Of a DNA stretch of 57,494 nt, positions 42,692-50,391 are shown piece by piece. How positions within the stretch are numbered: the stretch's first letter is position 1; each line of letters begins with the position of its first letter. This stretch comes from a virus, in the IMG/VR virus record IMGVR_UViG_3300049032_000056, positions 1 to 57,494 of that record; one strand, 5' to 3'. The translations under genes were made by a program, and so were the position numbers. Under the pieces are notes generated by a model. It ran no database searches, was not told the DNA's origin, and worked only from the letters and a program-made list of their open reading frames with translations.

Positions 42692-42915
42692 TGATTCGCT
42701 TCTGCGTCTTTAACTTTTCTCAAAACATCCTCTCGTCTGTATTTTTCTATTTCTATTAAATCCATAACATCGCTTGTGTGCTTAACATTTATTACGTGTC
42801 CCTCCCGAAATTTAAGCGGTATGTCGATTTTTGATGCAACCGCAATTTTAAGAGTTGATGAAATGGCAGTAATAACATCATTTGTGCACTCTGCCATTAT
42901 TTTAAAGTGTTCCAT
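42688..42915 (-). CDS. Hypothetical protein, 75 aa
   Basis: MEHFKIMAECTNDVITAISS, then KIDIPLKFREGHVINVKHTS and a helical end DVLRKVKDAEANQ. Mixed alpha/beta; no family recognised. Confidence 0.5.
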   Translation of the reverse strand: MEHFKIMAECTNDVITAISSTLKIAVASKIDIPLKFREGHVINVKHTSDVMDLIEIEKYRREDVLRKVKDAEANQ

Positions 42916-42926
42916 TTCCCAATCGT

Positions 42927-43343
42927 TTAGTTTATGAGTTTAACCCAACCAACATTCACCAATCCCTCGACCGAGTGACCCATGAATTCAACCGCAAAGC
43001 CCATTGATACCAATTCGTCGCGAATATGCAAGTGATTTATTCTGGTTATGCTCGTGTTGCCCCATGCATCGTTCATAGAAATTATCTTTCTCATGTGCAC
43101 TGCGGTTTTATACTCGGTAGCGATATCCAAAAAAGCAGATATTCGAAGTAATTCACCATCAGTGATGGAGTCAATCGGCCTGAGATATAAAAAGGCTTGC
43201 TCCTGCTCTGCTTCTAATAGGCTGATTAGCGCGTTAGAATCCCATTCGACGCAGAATTCTTCACCCTGATCACCGCAATCGCAGCAGTTAAGGTACTGCG
43301 CAAAAAATCTCAGCCTGAGTGAGTCGTTTAATTCTGCTTTCAT
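42927..43343 (-). CDS. Hypothetical protein with Cys cluster, 138 aa
   Basis: LRLRFFAQYLNCCDCGDQGEEFCV begins with a possible metal-binding cluster, then AEQEQAFLYLRPIDSITDGEL and RISAFLDIATEYKTAVHMRK. Ends with LVSMGFAVEFMGHSVEGLV, a 'lr..Gya..w.g..v....' pattern shared by small phage proteins. Function unknown. ATGA overlap with the YopX gene. Confidence 0.5.
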   Translation of the reverse strand: MKAELNDSLRLRFFAQYLNCCDCGDQGEEFCVEWDSNALISLLEAEQEQAFLYLRPIDSITDGELLRISAFLDIATEYKTAVHMRKIISMNDAWGNTSITRINHLHIRDELVSMGFAVEFMGHSVEGLVNVGWVKLIN

Positions 43344-43765
43344 CTTAGTGGTGGGGTTAATAGGTCATGGTTGTCATGAATGTTCCCGATTACAGTAAGC
43401 GACGTAGAAGCATAGGAAGGGTCAATCGTTTCGTACTCGTGCCCTTTGAGGTACTTCACGACCTTTTCGCTTACCGGTTTCAATCCGAAGTTTGCGTAGT
43501 CAGTGAATGCCACTTCGAAGATGTCTTCCATGATGTACTCTTGGACCAGGTCGCCTTCAAAAACTTCCTTGCCCTCCCTATCTTTTAGGCCGGTGTATTG
43601 ACCTATTGTTTCATGATACACACGGAATGTATTGAACTGGTTTTGGTTCTCGCTATTTCCGAATCCAGATATCTGGTCAATTTCACCTCTATCTCCTAGC
43701 CCTATCAGTCCGAATACCCATTGTCCTGTCAATCTTCGCTTTCCTCTGAATTTTATCTCTCTCAT
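43340..43765 (-). CDS. YopX-family protein (second copy)
   Basis: 141 residues. IKFRGKRRLTGQWVFGL, GQYTGLKDREGKEVFEGDLV and VIGNIHDNHDLL are the same blocks as in 36339-36752, with a different middle. Two paralogues in one phage suggests differing partners; the function is unknown. Confidence 0.85.
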   Translation of the reverse strand: MREIKFRGKRRLTGQWVFGLIGLGDRGEIDQISGFGNSENQNQFNTFRVYHETIGQYTGLKDREGKEVFEGDLVQEYIMEDIFEVAFTDYANFGLKPVSEKVVKYLKGHEYETIDPSYASTSLTVIGNIHDNHDLLTPPLR

Positions 43766-43785
43766 CTCCGTCTATTTAAGGTTTT

Positions 43786-44103
43786 TCAATACTTTGACCT
43801 CTTCGGCTTAATACCCAGCCACTCTCGGAATGTCTCTACACAATCTGACGCTAAATAATCGCGGTAACGTTGCTTAGAATGATGGTTTTTGTCCTTCGGA
43901 GGCTTATTATTGAACGTGTCCAGGTATTTTACCGCTGATGTTGGATGACACGGGAGTGGAAATTTGGATTTCTCTTCGTAAAAAACGACCCCAATATAGT
44001 GGCCCATATCCTTTGTTATCACTCCTTTTTTGCCACCTACGACTACTTCTCGGTGCATTTCAGCAGGCACGCCGTAGTATTGCCTTACGTATTCGAAATT
44101 CAT
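43786..44103 (-). CDS. Hypothetical protein, 105 aa
   Basis: MNFEYVRQYYGVPAEMHREV, then strands (VVGGKKGVITKDMGHYIGVVF) and a basic C-terminus KHHSKQRYRDYLASD-like with KPKRSKY at the end. The early beta part resembles a small SH3-like 'v.v.Gk.G.I....g.yigV.fd' barrel. No known role. Confidence 0.5.
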   Translation of the reverse strand: MNFEYVRQYYGVPAEMHREVVVGGKKGVITKDMGHYIGVVFYEEKSKFPLPCHPTSAVKYLDTFNNKPPKDKNHHSKQRYRDYLASDCVETFREWLGIKPKRSKY

Positions 44104-44124
44104 GGTATTTGAGGTTAAGGTTTT

Positions 44125-44532
44125 TCAATGCGATTGACTTATTTTACTCTTGAAGTGTACGTGTTGCTCAATCCACAAAAACGCTGTTAGGATGAGACTA
44201 GCCTGCTCAATGGTATCAACATTGTGCGGCATAAGCGTTACGACTCCATCGCGATCATAGGAGTGGTCTAAATCTAGTCCGCATGCATTCCCAGGTACTG
44301 AAATATGCTCTGGCCCCCACTCACCCCAATGGATTTTAACCCCAGGCAATTCAGGATGGAATCGGTGATCTTCCAACCATTGTGGAGACATGTTTTTCAT
44401 TGCTTCGTCAACCTGCACCTGGTTTAATGCTGTTTTGGCTACGAGCTTCTTCCATTCAGGATAAAGTTTGATTGCGAATCCACACCCTGACATTCGCTTA
44501 GTATCGGGATTCCATCGTTCTATTCTATACAT
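44125..44532 (-). CDS. Hypothetical protein, 135 aa
   Basis: MYRIERWNPDTKRMSGCGFAI at the start, HWGEWGPEHISVPGNACGLDL in the middle, and NVDTIEQASLILTAFLWIEQ near the end, which forms a helix. Aromatic and His-rich. No family recognised. Confidence 0.5.
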   Translation of the reverse strand: MYRIERWNPDTKRMSGCGFAIKLYPEWKKLVAKTALNQVQVDEAMKNMSPQWLEDHRFHPELPGVKIHWGEWGPEHISVPGNACGLDLDHSYDRDGVVTLMPHNVDTIEQASLILTAFLWIEQHVHFKSKISQSH

Positions 44533-44537
44533 GGCAT

Positions 44538-45143
44538 TTAAGGTTTATCAATTTTTCTAACAGTTGCGTACCATATCCACGGGTCACCCACAAATACATC
44601 TAGTCCGTATTTATCCAGAAAAACATTTTCCCAGTTGTTGTTTTCTGTCACATCTCGGCTATCAATTGCTTGGCTCAACTTACACACCTTCACCTCCAAC
44701 ACTTCCAGCCACAGGCGGCAGGCAGATTTGGGCATCAATATTGGACTCTTCCATCCGTCGTGGGCATAAGGATCAGTGTATGGTTCCAAATGATCGGCAT
44801 GATAATAATACCGGTTGTATTTATGCCGAAGCACAAAGGATTCCTTACACCAGAGAATGTCACCAAATCCCCCAAATGGGCTTTGCTCAGAAACATTATC
44901 TTCGCAATTCTGTCTACGAATTCCAAAGCGATCAACAAAGTCATAATGATCAGCAAACTTTATTACAGGCCCGCCGATGCAGTTCAAAACAGTACTACTT
45001 TGTTTGTAATTAACCTCTTTCGGTAACGATGACCAATGGTGATGATGTGTCCTTACTTTTACCGGCCTGCACAGGGCAGTCATCCGACCATCCAGCAAAA
45101 GCGGAAGCTCAGATTTTGTAGGGTAGAAAGGCTGACTTTTCAT
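44538..45143 (-). CDS. ASCH/PUA-type domain protein, 201 aa
   Basis: The start at 45143 (MKSQPFYPTKSELPLLLDGR) overlaps the stop of the upstream gene by ATGA; a longer form from 45188 would run through that gene. It follows a known phage pattern: LLLDGRMTALCRPVK, FGGFGDILWCKESFVL, WKSPILMPKSACRLWLEV and the end DPWIWYATVRKI ('NPwVwv..f'). This ASCH-like fold probably binds RNA or modified nucleotide; the exact substrate is unknown. Confidence 0.7.
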   Translation of the reverse strand: MKSQPFYPTKSELPLLLDGRMTALCRPVKVRTHHHHWSSLPKEVNYKQSSTVLNCIGGPVIKFADHYDFVDRFGIRRQNCEDNVSEQSPFGGFGDILWCKESFVLRHKYNRYYYHADHLEPYTDPYAHDGWKSPILMPKSACRLWLEVLEVKVCKLSQAIDSRDVTENNNWENVFLDKYGLDVFVGDPWIWYATVRKIDKP

Positions 45144-45478
45144 GCGTGAACAGTAGAAATATTTCTTCTCAGTCCTTGCTTTGTCCATTTAAGGCCAAGG
45201 GCTTCCCAAACGGCTTTGCAATTGGGGATCATGTGCTTTTCCTTTCCTTCGTAATCTACCTTTATAAAAAGCGATTCAGCTTTTTCTTCGGTGATTGGCA
45301 TATTTCCTTCCGAATCGTGGTATCCCGGAACGTATCCATGGTATACGCCCGACATCTCTTTGGAGAAATGATACCCTGCGTCGTCCGGCCCCCAAAGAGT
45401 TATGTATGTATCCCGCTTGCCGGTATGCTTCATTGAAACAATCCTGAACACTTGATCGGTATTTATTGAGTCTTTCAT
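45140..45478 (-). CDS. Hypothetical protein, 112 aa (intact paralogue of the 25825 pseudogene)
   Basis: SINTDQVFRIVSMKHTGKR, WGPDDAGYHFSKEMSGVYHG, then PITEEKAESLFIKVDYEGKE and MIPNCKAVWEALGLKWT. The same blocks occur in the leftmost early segment with an in-frame TAG. Function unknown. Confidence 0.65.
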   Translation of the reverse strand: MKDSINTDQVFRIVSMKHTGKRDTYITLWGPDDAGYHFSKEMSGVYHGYVPGYHDSEGNMPITEEKAESLFIKVDYEGKEKHMIPNCKAVWEALGLKWTKQGLRRNISTVHA

Positions 45479-45484
45479 CTTCTT

Positions 45485-45730
45485 TCAGTTTGTGGTAGGT
45501 GTCTTGTTGAGTTCAGCGATTAGAGCGTCTGCGCATAGTACAGAATTTGCAGCTATATCTGCTGGATTAGCATTTCCGTATTTGGAAATGTTTGCTTGCA
45601 TCGCAAGACCGGCGTAGTACTGCCTCATTGTCATTCCTGTTGGTTGTTTATGCGGCTCTTGGTTTTCGCTGGATTGTTGTGCTGCCCTAGATGGGTCGGG
45701 GAAAGCCGGATCATTCGGTTCTGTTTTCAT
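45485..45730 (-). CDS. Small phage protein, 81 aa
   Basis: The start at 45730 (MKTEPNDPAFPDPSRA) overlaps the 59-residue gene's stop by ATGA, which decides against the longer form. Disordered first half, then GMTMRQYYAGLAMQANISKY and AANSVLCADALIAELNK, the pattern of a very common short phage protein ('GltkReyfAa.aMqgll...ADaLia.L'). Unknown role. Confidence 0.6.
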   Translation of the reverse strand: MKTEPNDPAFPDPSRAAQQSSENQEPHKQPTGMTMRQYYAGLAMQANISKYGNANPADIAANSVLCADALIAELNKTPTTN

Positions 45731-45906
45731 TTCTTTATCCACTTTATCTCTATGTAATTGTCAGCCCAGTCTTTTACTATCTCATCAATCTCCTTCTCAA
45801 TCTGATCTTCCGTATCATCATCGTCAAATTCAAACTCGAAGTTTTGCTCCCTGCTCATGTTGGTGTATCCGATTCCAAGGGTTGCTTTAACTTTTACTGT
45901 TTTCAT
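45727..45906 (-). CDS. Small acidic protein, 59 aa
   Basis: ATG at 45904-45906, TGA at 45727-45729. MKTVKVKATLGIGYTNMSRE followed by EFEFDDDDTEDQIEKEIDE and a Trp-containing end NYIEIKWIKK. A strand-helix pattern ('v.v.l..G..n......f.fddd.te.ei.....dw') found in short phage proteins. Confidence 0.6.
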   Translation of the reverse strand: MKTVKVKATLGIGYTNMSREQNFEFEFDDDDTEDQIEKEIDEIVKDWADNYIEIKWIKK

Positions 45907-45936
45907 CTTATTTCCGTTTTGTTGTTAAGTATTAGT

Positions 45937-46218
45937 TTACTTTTTGTTTTTATAATAATGCATTCCGTGTCTAATAAGCCATGACATCGCATGGTAAAAT
46001 GCATACTCGGAATCATCCGACATTACACTCTCCTTATAAATTAATATTCTACCTTCTTTGGACTCCTTCGAGAAGAATTTAATAGTCCATAAGTGCGAGT
46101 AATTTTCGGGACGTTCCTCTGATTCTACCTCAAATTCAAATTCTGTGTAATTTACCTCGTTACCTCCCATCAGAAGTGTTTTGAGTACGATTTGGTATGG
46201 CAATCCTTCTATGTACAT
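45937..46218 (-). CDS. Hypothetical protein, 93 aa
   Basis: MYIEGLPYQIVLKTLLMGGN, acidic strands (YTEFEFEVESEERPENY), then FFSKESKEGRILIYKESV and FYHAMSWLIRHGMHYYKN. No family recognised. Isolated by short gaps. Confidence 0.45.
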   Translation of the reverse strand: MYIEGLPYQIVLKTLLMGGNEVNYTEFEFEVESEERPENYSHLWTIKFFSKESKEGRILIYKESVMSDDSEYAFYHAMSWLIRHGMHYYKNKK

Positions 46219-46267
46219 ATCTTAATTTGGTTTAATTGTCGTCATTGTGAAATAGAAGTTAAGAGCA

Positions 46268-47008
46268 TCAGCCCCGTTTAAGCCTTATGTTTGTTATCCG
46301 CTTTGCGATTGGGAAGAAAACCAACCCGCCCTTGTGAGGGAACAACTTACCTTTAACATGAGAAGCGTCAATCTCACAACCTTCTGATTGTTTCAATAAA
46401 CCACGAGAACAGCCGTAAAAAATCGGCGCTGACGTGTATTTTGAAACTGACTGCTTCTTCCTATAACTGCAAGCCGTAGAAATCGCTACACCGGCCAATT
46501 TCGCTGCACACTCGTTCGCAAACAGTAGATCAAATGCTCTTAAATCTTGATTCCTGATTATTTCACGTTGTCCGTCGCGCTGATTGGTTACAGCATAGCC
46601 TTTAACTTTGGCTCTTTGGTGCTTTTTGTACCTCTCCGCCTCTAATTCAAGTAGGAAAGCCCGGAAGTAAGATATTTTTTTAAGTGTAAACCCTATTAAT
46701 TGTGCGTCTGTAATGGAATAGTAAGTTTGCCTTGCGCTAGGGTTGCTGAAAAGATTTCGGTGACCCACAACGCGGTAATTTGTGGCTGTTTCTTTCCTTA
46801 CAAATCCGCGCTCTACTAACTGTTTTAGCAATGCAGATCCTGCGCGGTGTTTAAGGCTTACTGATTCCAGGAAAACGTTGATTTTGAAACCTCCGGCGGT
46901 TTCTCGTGTGGCTCTACGAATCAAAAGGTACGCAAGATAGCACCTGCCTCTGTCGGAAGACTTTAACTGTTCAGTGCTGATTTGTACGTAGATTCTATTG
47001 TGATTCAT
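46268..47008 (-). CDS. Winged-helix-like DNA-binding protein candidate under RNA leader control, 246 aa
   Basis: MNHNRIYVQISTEQLKSSDRG, then LAYLLIRRATRETAGG and LKHRAGSALLKQLVERGFVR, which reads as a winged-helix recognition part followed by a wing (TNYRVVGHRNLF). A helical coil follows (FRAFLLELEAERYKKHQRAK), and the end is basic and strand-like (GKLFPHKGGLVFFPIAKR). The unusual feature is its 5' region: an ~100-base folded RNA and a hairpin right before the ATG. A transcription regulator or replication protein is possible; no family recognised. Confidence 0.5.
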   Translation of the reverse strand: MNHNRIYVQISTEQLKSSDRGRCYLAYLLIRRATRETAGGFKINVFLESVSLKHRAGSALLKQLVERGFVRKETATNYRVVGHRNLFSNPSARQTYYSITDAQLIGFTLKKISYFRAFLLELEAERYKKHQRAKVKGYAVTNQRDGQREIIRNQDLRAFDLLFANECAAKLAGVAISTACSYRKKQSVSKYTSAPIFYGCSRGLLKQSEGCEIDASHVKGKLFPHKGGLVFFPIAKRITNIRLKRG

Positions 47009-47009
47009 T

Positions 47010-47112
47010 TAGCCCGTGGGTTGTGGGCTAAAAATGAGTTAGCCCAGATTCAAGCGGCGGTCTGGTGAACCATCGAGCGAGTGGACGCGCTCTAACCGCC
47101 CGAATCCGGGCT
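47010..47112 (-). ncRNA. Structured RNA leader (cis-regulatory candidate)
   Basis: 47041-47112 folds as nested stems with a three-way junction: AGCCC (47041-47045)/GGGCT (47108-47112), GATTC (47047-47051)/GAATC (47102-47106), GGCGGT (47056-47061)/ACCGCC (47095-47100). Inside are TGG-tgaa-CCA (47063-47072) and GAGCG (47075-47079)/CGCTC (47088-47092). A second hairpin, TAGCCC (47010-47015)/GGGCTA (47025-47030), directly abuts the ATG of the - strand gene at 47008. The repeated AGCCC/GGGCT units could exchange partners, which would make a translation switch. On the - strand it sits between a promoter and a gene. Not matched to a known riboswitch by eye. Confidence 0.65.
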
Positions 47113-47172
47113 GTAATATCTATCCACTTTACATCAAGTTTACCAGGCTTGACGGCTCTCTTTCGAGCAAAA

Positions 47173-47202
47173 CAAAATTAATGCTTTTTTGTGAAAGTCA
47201 AG
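47173..47202 (-). promoter_or_regulatory. Promoter upstream of the structured leader
   Basis: On the - strand CTTG (47199-47202) and TAATTTTG (47173-47180) stand 18 bases apart, close to TTTG-N19-TAnnTTTG. A transcript from here would carry a ~155-base 5' leader containing the folded element before the ATG at 47008. The promoter lies at the very 3' edge of the 47198 gene. Confidence 0.55.
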
Positions 47203-47398
47203 TGTTGGTTGGATTATTTTTTTCTGGATACAAATGTATTTCAACACTGAACGACACAGAACCGTCATCATAGGTAGAACTTCTGAAATGAATTACCTTT
47301 TCAACCCCTAATCGATCAATCTTTGCTTTTAGGTTGCCCCAAGGAACCTCGTTTGATTTCTTGTACCCCATAGAGTAAACTTCTTTTTTCTTTCCCAT
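47198..47398 (-). CDS. Hypothetical protein, 66 aa
   Basis: Start chosen at 47398 (MGKKKEVYSMGYKKSNEVPW), because a longer form would overlap the membrane-protein gene. NLKAKIDRLGVEKVIHFRSS then SVSFSVEIHLYPEKN: strand-rich small protein. Unknown. Confidence 0.45.
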   Translation of the reverse strand: MGKKKEVYSMGYKKSNEVPWGNLKAKIDRLGVEKVIHFRSSTYDDGSVSFSVEIHLYPEKNNPTNT

Positions 47399-47405
47399 TT
47401 CCGTC

Positions 47406-47576
47406 TTATTTAAAAATTCCAGTAAAAAGGTCAACAACAACGCCTACTGCGATAATGAGAAAGCAAAAGATTGCCAGGTAAGCGAATCCTACTCCTGCCG
47501 CGTTGTTTCCGCAAAGGATTGCAAGTATCAGCAGGCATACCATCGCCCGGAGCGTGTATCGGTTCATTTGGCTCAT
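47406..47576 (-). CDS. Small membrane protein, 56 aa
   Basis: ATG at 47574-47576, TAA at 47406-47408. MSQMNRYTLRAMVCLLILAI begins with a short basic end, then two hydrophobic helices (MVCLLILAILCG and GFAYLAIFCFLIIAVGVVVD). Overlaps the upstream stop by ATGA. Confidence 0.5.
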   Translation of the reverse strand: MSQMNRYTLRAMVCLLILAILCGNNAAGVGFAYLAIFCFLIIAVGVVVDLFTGIFK

Positions 47577-47770
47577 GCTTTCCAGTCTTTGTAGTCCCTC
47601 TCTGTAAGCTCAATAATATTCACTATTTTAACCCAATCATGGCCGGACTCTTTAAAATCACGAGCAATCTGAGATTTGGATATATATCCACCATCGCAAC
47701 TCATATCCATGTGACCTTCGTAATTGGTGTAGTCTTTGCGAGACTTAAAAAAAACTATAAAGTATCTCAT
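47573..47770 (-). CDS. Hypothetical protein, 65 aa
   Basis: Start chosen at 47770 (MRYFIVFFKSRKDYTNYEG). Strand start, then HMDMSCDGGYISKSQIARDF and VNIIELTERDYKDWKA; the 'yf.vff....d...f.G......g.y.s......i......v..I.els..dy.....' pattern is a common short phage protein. Overlaps both neighbours. Confidence 0.5.
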   Translation of the reverse strand: MRYFIVFFKSRKDYTNYEGHMDMSCDGGYISKSQIARDFKESGHDWVKIVNIIELTERDYKDWKA

Positions 47771-47964
47771 TTCCGTGTAAGTTTTAAGTGAATGCCGAGA
47801 ACCATGCCGATCATTCCAAGTGCTACGCTGATGTATACTGTCGCCCAAGTTGTGAAAGGAAACTGCCATACTGTTGCTTCAAGCCATATCATAAATAGCG
47901 ACGCAATCACTGATCCAATCGACAATCCCATTGATCCGAAGAATATTTTGTCTGATGTGCTCAT
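47767..47964 (-). CDS. Small membrane protein, 65 aa
   Basis: Start at 47964 (MSTSDKIFFGS). Two helices: GLSIGSVIASLFMIWLEATV and WATVYISVALGMIGMVLGIH. Inner membrane expected; unknown function. Confidence 0.5.
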   Translation of the reverse strand: MSTSDKIFFGSMGLSIGSVIASLFMIWLEATVWQFPFTTWATVYISVALGMIGMVLGIHLKLTRK

Positions 47965-47966
47965 GA

Positions 47967-48254
47967 TTATTTTGATATAATGTTTTCCTGATGCGACCAC
48001 CATTTCTCACCTTTCTTGTTAGGCGTTCCATCCTTTTTAAGCCACACGCCAAAGTATCTCATCATCGGGGTGTTATTAGCAGCCATGTATGGCTCCATTT
48101 TCTCTATTCTGATCGTGTACGCGTGATCCGTAACCAAGTCTCCTATTTTGTAGGTATTGTTGTCAATAGCGCATTGCCTTGCTGCATCACCCTTTTCTTT
48201 GTAAGCCCTGTCGCTTATTTCACGATATAGCTTTTTATATTCTTCAACTGTCAT
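47967..48254 (-). CDS. Hypothetical protein, 95 aa
   Basis: MTVEEYKKLYREISDRAYKE begins with a helix; NNTYKIGDLVTDHAYTIRIE and MRYFGVWLKKDGTPNKKGEK give a small beta part ('y.iGdiv......i.ve......d.....Y.G..lkkdGtp'). A recurrent Bacteroidota phage protein of unknown role. ATGA overlap with the 48251 gene. Confidence 0.55.
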   Translation of the reverse strand: MTVEEYKKLYREISDRAYKEKGDAARQCAIDNNTYKIGDLVTDHAYTIRIEKMEPYMAANNTPMMRYFGVWLKKDGTPNKKGEKWWSHQENIISK

Positions 48255-49243
48255 TGTGCCGGTATTACTTCAATCTGTGAAACATCGATCCCCTTATGCT
48301 GCGCGTAGGATTTAAGAAGCTCGTCGTAAGTTACTTTTACCGGGTCTGGCCTCCTAGCCTCTTCAACAAAGCACAAAACCCCTGTTAGCTTATCAAATAC
48401 ATAGTGCCCAGTACTTACGGAGGGCTCAATGTAGTATCCAGTACAGTAGTGCTTACCGTTATTGAAGCAAATAACCAGATCGCCCGTCTTGAATTTGTCT
48501 TTTTGTGGTTCGGAAATGATCGACTCCGGCTCGCTGCTTGGATTCTTCGATATGGTTCCTCCTGATGGGAAATTTGGATATCCCTTTGCTTTCTCGGCAG
48601 ATACCTTTAACGCTTCTCTGGCTATTTCAGCTACTCTGTCTGTGAACTCCTTTATGGTCTCCGGGTTGACCTTGAATGGCTCTTGTGAGTGAACTTTCGG
48701 CTTTATAATGTCCGCTATCTGGTCGAAAAAAGAAGTCGGTTCGGGACTTTTCTCCGCCTTTGGTTTTGTGAAATACTCAGTTAACTCACCCACTGTTGCT
48801 TTCCTGAAATTTGGACCATCATCGCTTTTGAGGTACATATATCTCTTATCTGAGTATGGCTCTGGGTATAGAAATTCGTCATCAACGTGGTGTACCTTGT
48901 ATAAGCCCTCAAATTCAAGCACTGTACTGCCCTTCCATAAGCAAACCGCCCACTCACCTGGGCAGAACTCATCCCCCTGACTCATTGCCGCAATTGCAAG
49001 GAAAAGGTCGGGGTTGAATTCAGGGATGTGAGTCTCAGCACAATTGCTTGTAGGTGCTGAGAAATAACATCCATTAGGTGCCGCTGCCCAGTTATCAACT
49101 ACAATATTGTTCCCCTCGTGGAACCGTTGCGGCTCCATCCAGAAAGGCTTTATTCCTATTGAATACAATTCCTCTTTAAGGAATTCGTCGAACTGACCTT
49201 GATTGCACGGCATGCTAACAGGCTGCTTAAATTTCCTTTCCAT
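48251..49243 (-). CDS. Hypothetical protein with C-terminal KOW/SH3-like part, 330 aa
   Basis: The start at 49243 (MERKFKQPVSMPCNQGQFDEF) is preferred to an upstream start at 49267. The N-terminal half contains CNQGQFDEFLKEELYSIGIK and FSAPTSNCAETHIPEFNPDLFLA. The middle is a flexible linker, and the C-terminal ~80 residues contain KFKTGDLVICFNNGKHYCTG, a small barrel-like segment. It overlaps the 49227 gene start region. Function unknown. Confidence 0.5.
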   Translation of the reverse strand: MERKFKQPVSMPCNQGQFDEFLKEELYSIGIKPFWMEPQRFHEGNNIVVDNWAAAPNGCYFSAPTSNCAETHIPEFNPDLFLAIAAMSQGDEFCPGEWAVCLWKGSTVLEFEGLYKVHHVDDEFLYPEPYSDKRYMYLKSDDGPNFRKATVGELTEYFTKPKAEKSPEPTSFFDQIADIIKPKVHSQEPFKVNPETIKEFTDRVAEIAREALKVSAEKAKGYPNFPSGGTISKNPSSEPESIISEPQKDKFKTGDLVICFNNGKHYCTGYYIEPSVSTGHYVFDKLTGVLCFVEEARRPDPVKVTYDELLKSYAQHKGIDVSQIEVIPAQ

Positions 49244-49373
49244 TTTTCGTCTCGTTAAGTTGATCAATCAGTTTGTCAGCGTTTTCGCAAATGTTGTTAA
49301 CCTCTTTGTAATTCAGGTGTCCCATGTATGCGGCTACGCACATTGAAACAATAAATATCGATATCGGTATCAT
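49227..49373 (-). CDS. Small membrane protein, 48 aa
   Basis: ATG at 49371-49373, TAA at 49227-49229. A short hydrophobic N-terminus (MIPISIFIVSMCVAAYMG) followed by a helical polar tail (VNNICENADKLIDQLNETK). A single-span protein. It overlaps the 48251 gene by 17 bases. Confidence 0.5.
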   Translation of the reverse strand: MIPISIFIVSMCVAAYMGHLNYKEVNNICENADKLIDQLNETKNGKEI

Positions 49374-49561
49374 ACTCGGGAGGTGATTTCGGTGAGGAAA
49401 TATTCGTAGGGCTCTGACGGGAATAACTGAGCGCCTCCCGATAGTCGGATAACCATTCTTCTTTCGTCTTCTTCCCCGAACGAGATCACCGAATCAACAT
49501 GAAATGCTTTTCTGCATCCGTATTTGTCAGTGTACTCGATGAATCTGCTTTTCTTTTCCAT
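49370..49561 (-). CDS. Hypothetical protein, 63 aa
   Basis: MEKKSRFIEYTDKYGCRKAFHV, strands ending LSGGAQLFPSEPYEYFLTEI. Reads as a small beta barrel ('f....d..g..v.i....I.........i.L.gG..i....s.eef...i'), similar to other phage proteins. ATGA overlap downstream. Confidence 0.55.
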   Translation of the reverse strand: MEKKSRFIEYTDKYGCRKAFHVDSVISFGEEDERRMVIRLSGGAQLFPSEPYEYFLTEITSRV

Positions 49562-49562
49562 G

Positions 49563-49730
49563 TTAGTTTTCGTCGGTTAGTGTTTTCATAGCAACAAAGT
49601 ACAAAGCCGCAAATATGCCTGGCCCGACCAATACAGCCACCCCTCCAAATAATAATACGCAAACCGGCATTGAAACTATGACCAATAATGATGCAGCTAA
49701 GTACTTTTCCGACTTCGTGAGATTTTTCAT
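49563..49730 (-). CDS. Small membrane protein, 55 aa
   Basis: ATG at 49728-49730, TAA at 49563-49565. Starts MKNLTKSEKYLAASL with a helix LLVIVSMPVCVLLFGGVAVL and a second helix GIFAALYFVAM. Coupled to the upstream basic protein by ATGA. Function unknown. Confidence 0.5.
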   Translation of the reverse strand: MKNLTKSEKYLAASLLVIVSMPVCVLLFGGVAVLVGPGIFAALYFVAMKTLTDEN

Positions 49731-49894
49731 TCCTTATCCGTTTTGTTTTGATAGTTAACGATAGCCCGGTCGAGCGTTTCGGCTTTTTTCTCCCATCCGT
49801 TGTAGATTTTGAGAGCTTCGTTTGAGGGTACAAATGTGATCTTCCTCTTTTCGCTGTTCTTCGGCGTTCTTCCGCCAGTTTTTTTGCCTTTCAT
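49727..49894 (-). CDS. Small basic protein, 55 aa (ribbon-helix-helix-like)
   Basis: ATG at 49892-49894, TGA at 49727-49729. The basic start MKGKKTGGRTPKNSEKRKIT leads into a strand FVPSN and helix LKIYNGWEKKAETLDRAI. The 'GGR.pk....r.kitv..s.ea...w...' layout is reminiscent of short DNA-binding proteins. The call is weak. Confidence 0.5.
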   Translation of the reverse strand: MKGKKTGGRTPKNSEKRKITFVPSNEALKIYNGWEKKAETLDRAIVNYQNKTDKE

Positions 49895-50367
49895 AGATTA
49901 TTTTGGTGTTTACATGCTTCAATAAGTGATTCGGTGTCCTTGTAAACTGTTAATAGGCTTTTTAGTAGCCAATCAGGAACAAGATCGAGCCTTCCTTTGC
50001 CGATTTGCTTTGTCATTGTTGCGACCGAATTTTGAACCCGAATCCAACTTGTAGATGTTTCCGGTGTTTTCATATCGAGCCAATCCATGTAAGCCTCATA
50101 ATCCACAATATATTCGGATTCAACGTGGCATGATTTGCATAGCAAATGCAGGTTGTCAACTCCGTCACCACCTCCCTTAACTTTCGGTACAATATGACAG
50201 CGCTCAGTACCTCCTTGATAGCCACATGCGAAACACACCGATTGAATCATCTTTGGGGTGCAGTTATCTTCGTAGATAGCTTCCATCCAATATTTATCAT
50301 TTTCAATCAAATCATTTGCCCAATAGGATAATATTTGAGCTTTTGAAGGCATATTTCTTTTGCACAT
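49891..50367 (-). CDS. HNH endonuclease
   Basis: 158 residues; start at 50367 (MCKRNMPSKAQILSYW), with a promoter upstream (a TTG start at 50394 would overlap the promoter and is rejected). HNH core: C45/C48 (CFACG), H58 (RCHIVPKVKGG), N72 (VDNLHLLC), C77/C80 and H81 (CKSCH). The zinc is bound by two CxxC pairs. Phage HNH proteins nick or cut DNA, often with packaging; here the gene opens the leftward early operon instead. C-terminal helix RLDLVPDWLLKSLLTVYKD. Confidence 0.8.
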   Translation of the reverse strand: MCKRNMPSKAQILSYWANDLIENDKYWMEAIYEDNCTPKMIQSVCFACGYQGGTERCHIVPKVKGGGDGVDNLHLLCKSCHVESEYIVDYEAYMDWLDMKTPETSTSWIRVQNSVATMTKQIGKGRLDLVPDWLLKSLLTVYKDTESLIEACKHQNNL

Positions 50368-50391
50368 GCTCGTTTCGTTTAAGTGATGAAT

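Noticed and set aside
47041-47112. A tRNA or hammerhead/twister ribozyme on either strand
   Set aside because: No T-loop plus acceptor geometry and no catalytic core sequences such as CUGAUGA/GAAA were found.
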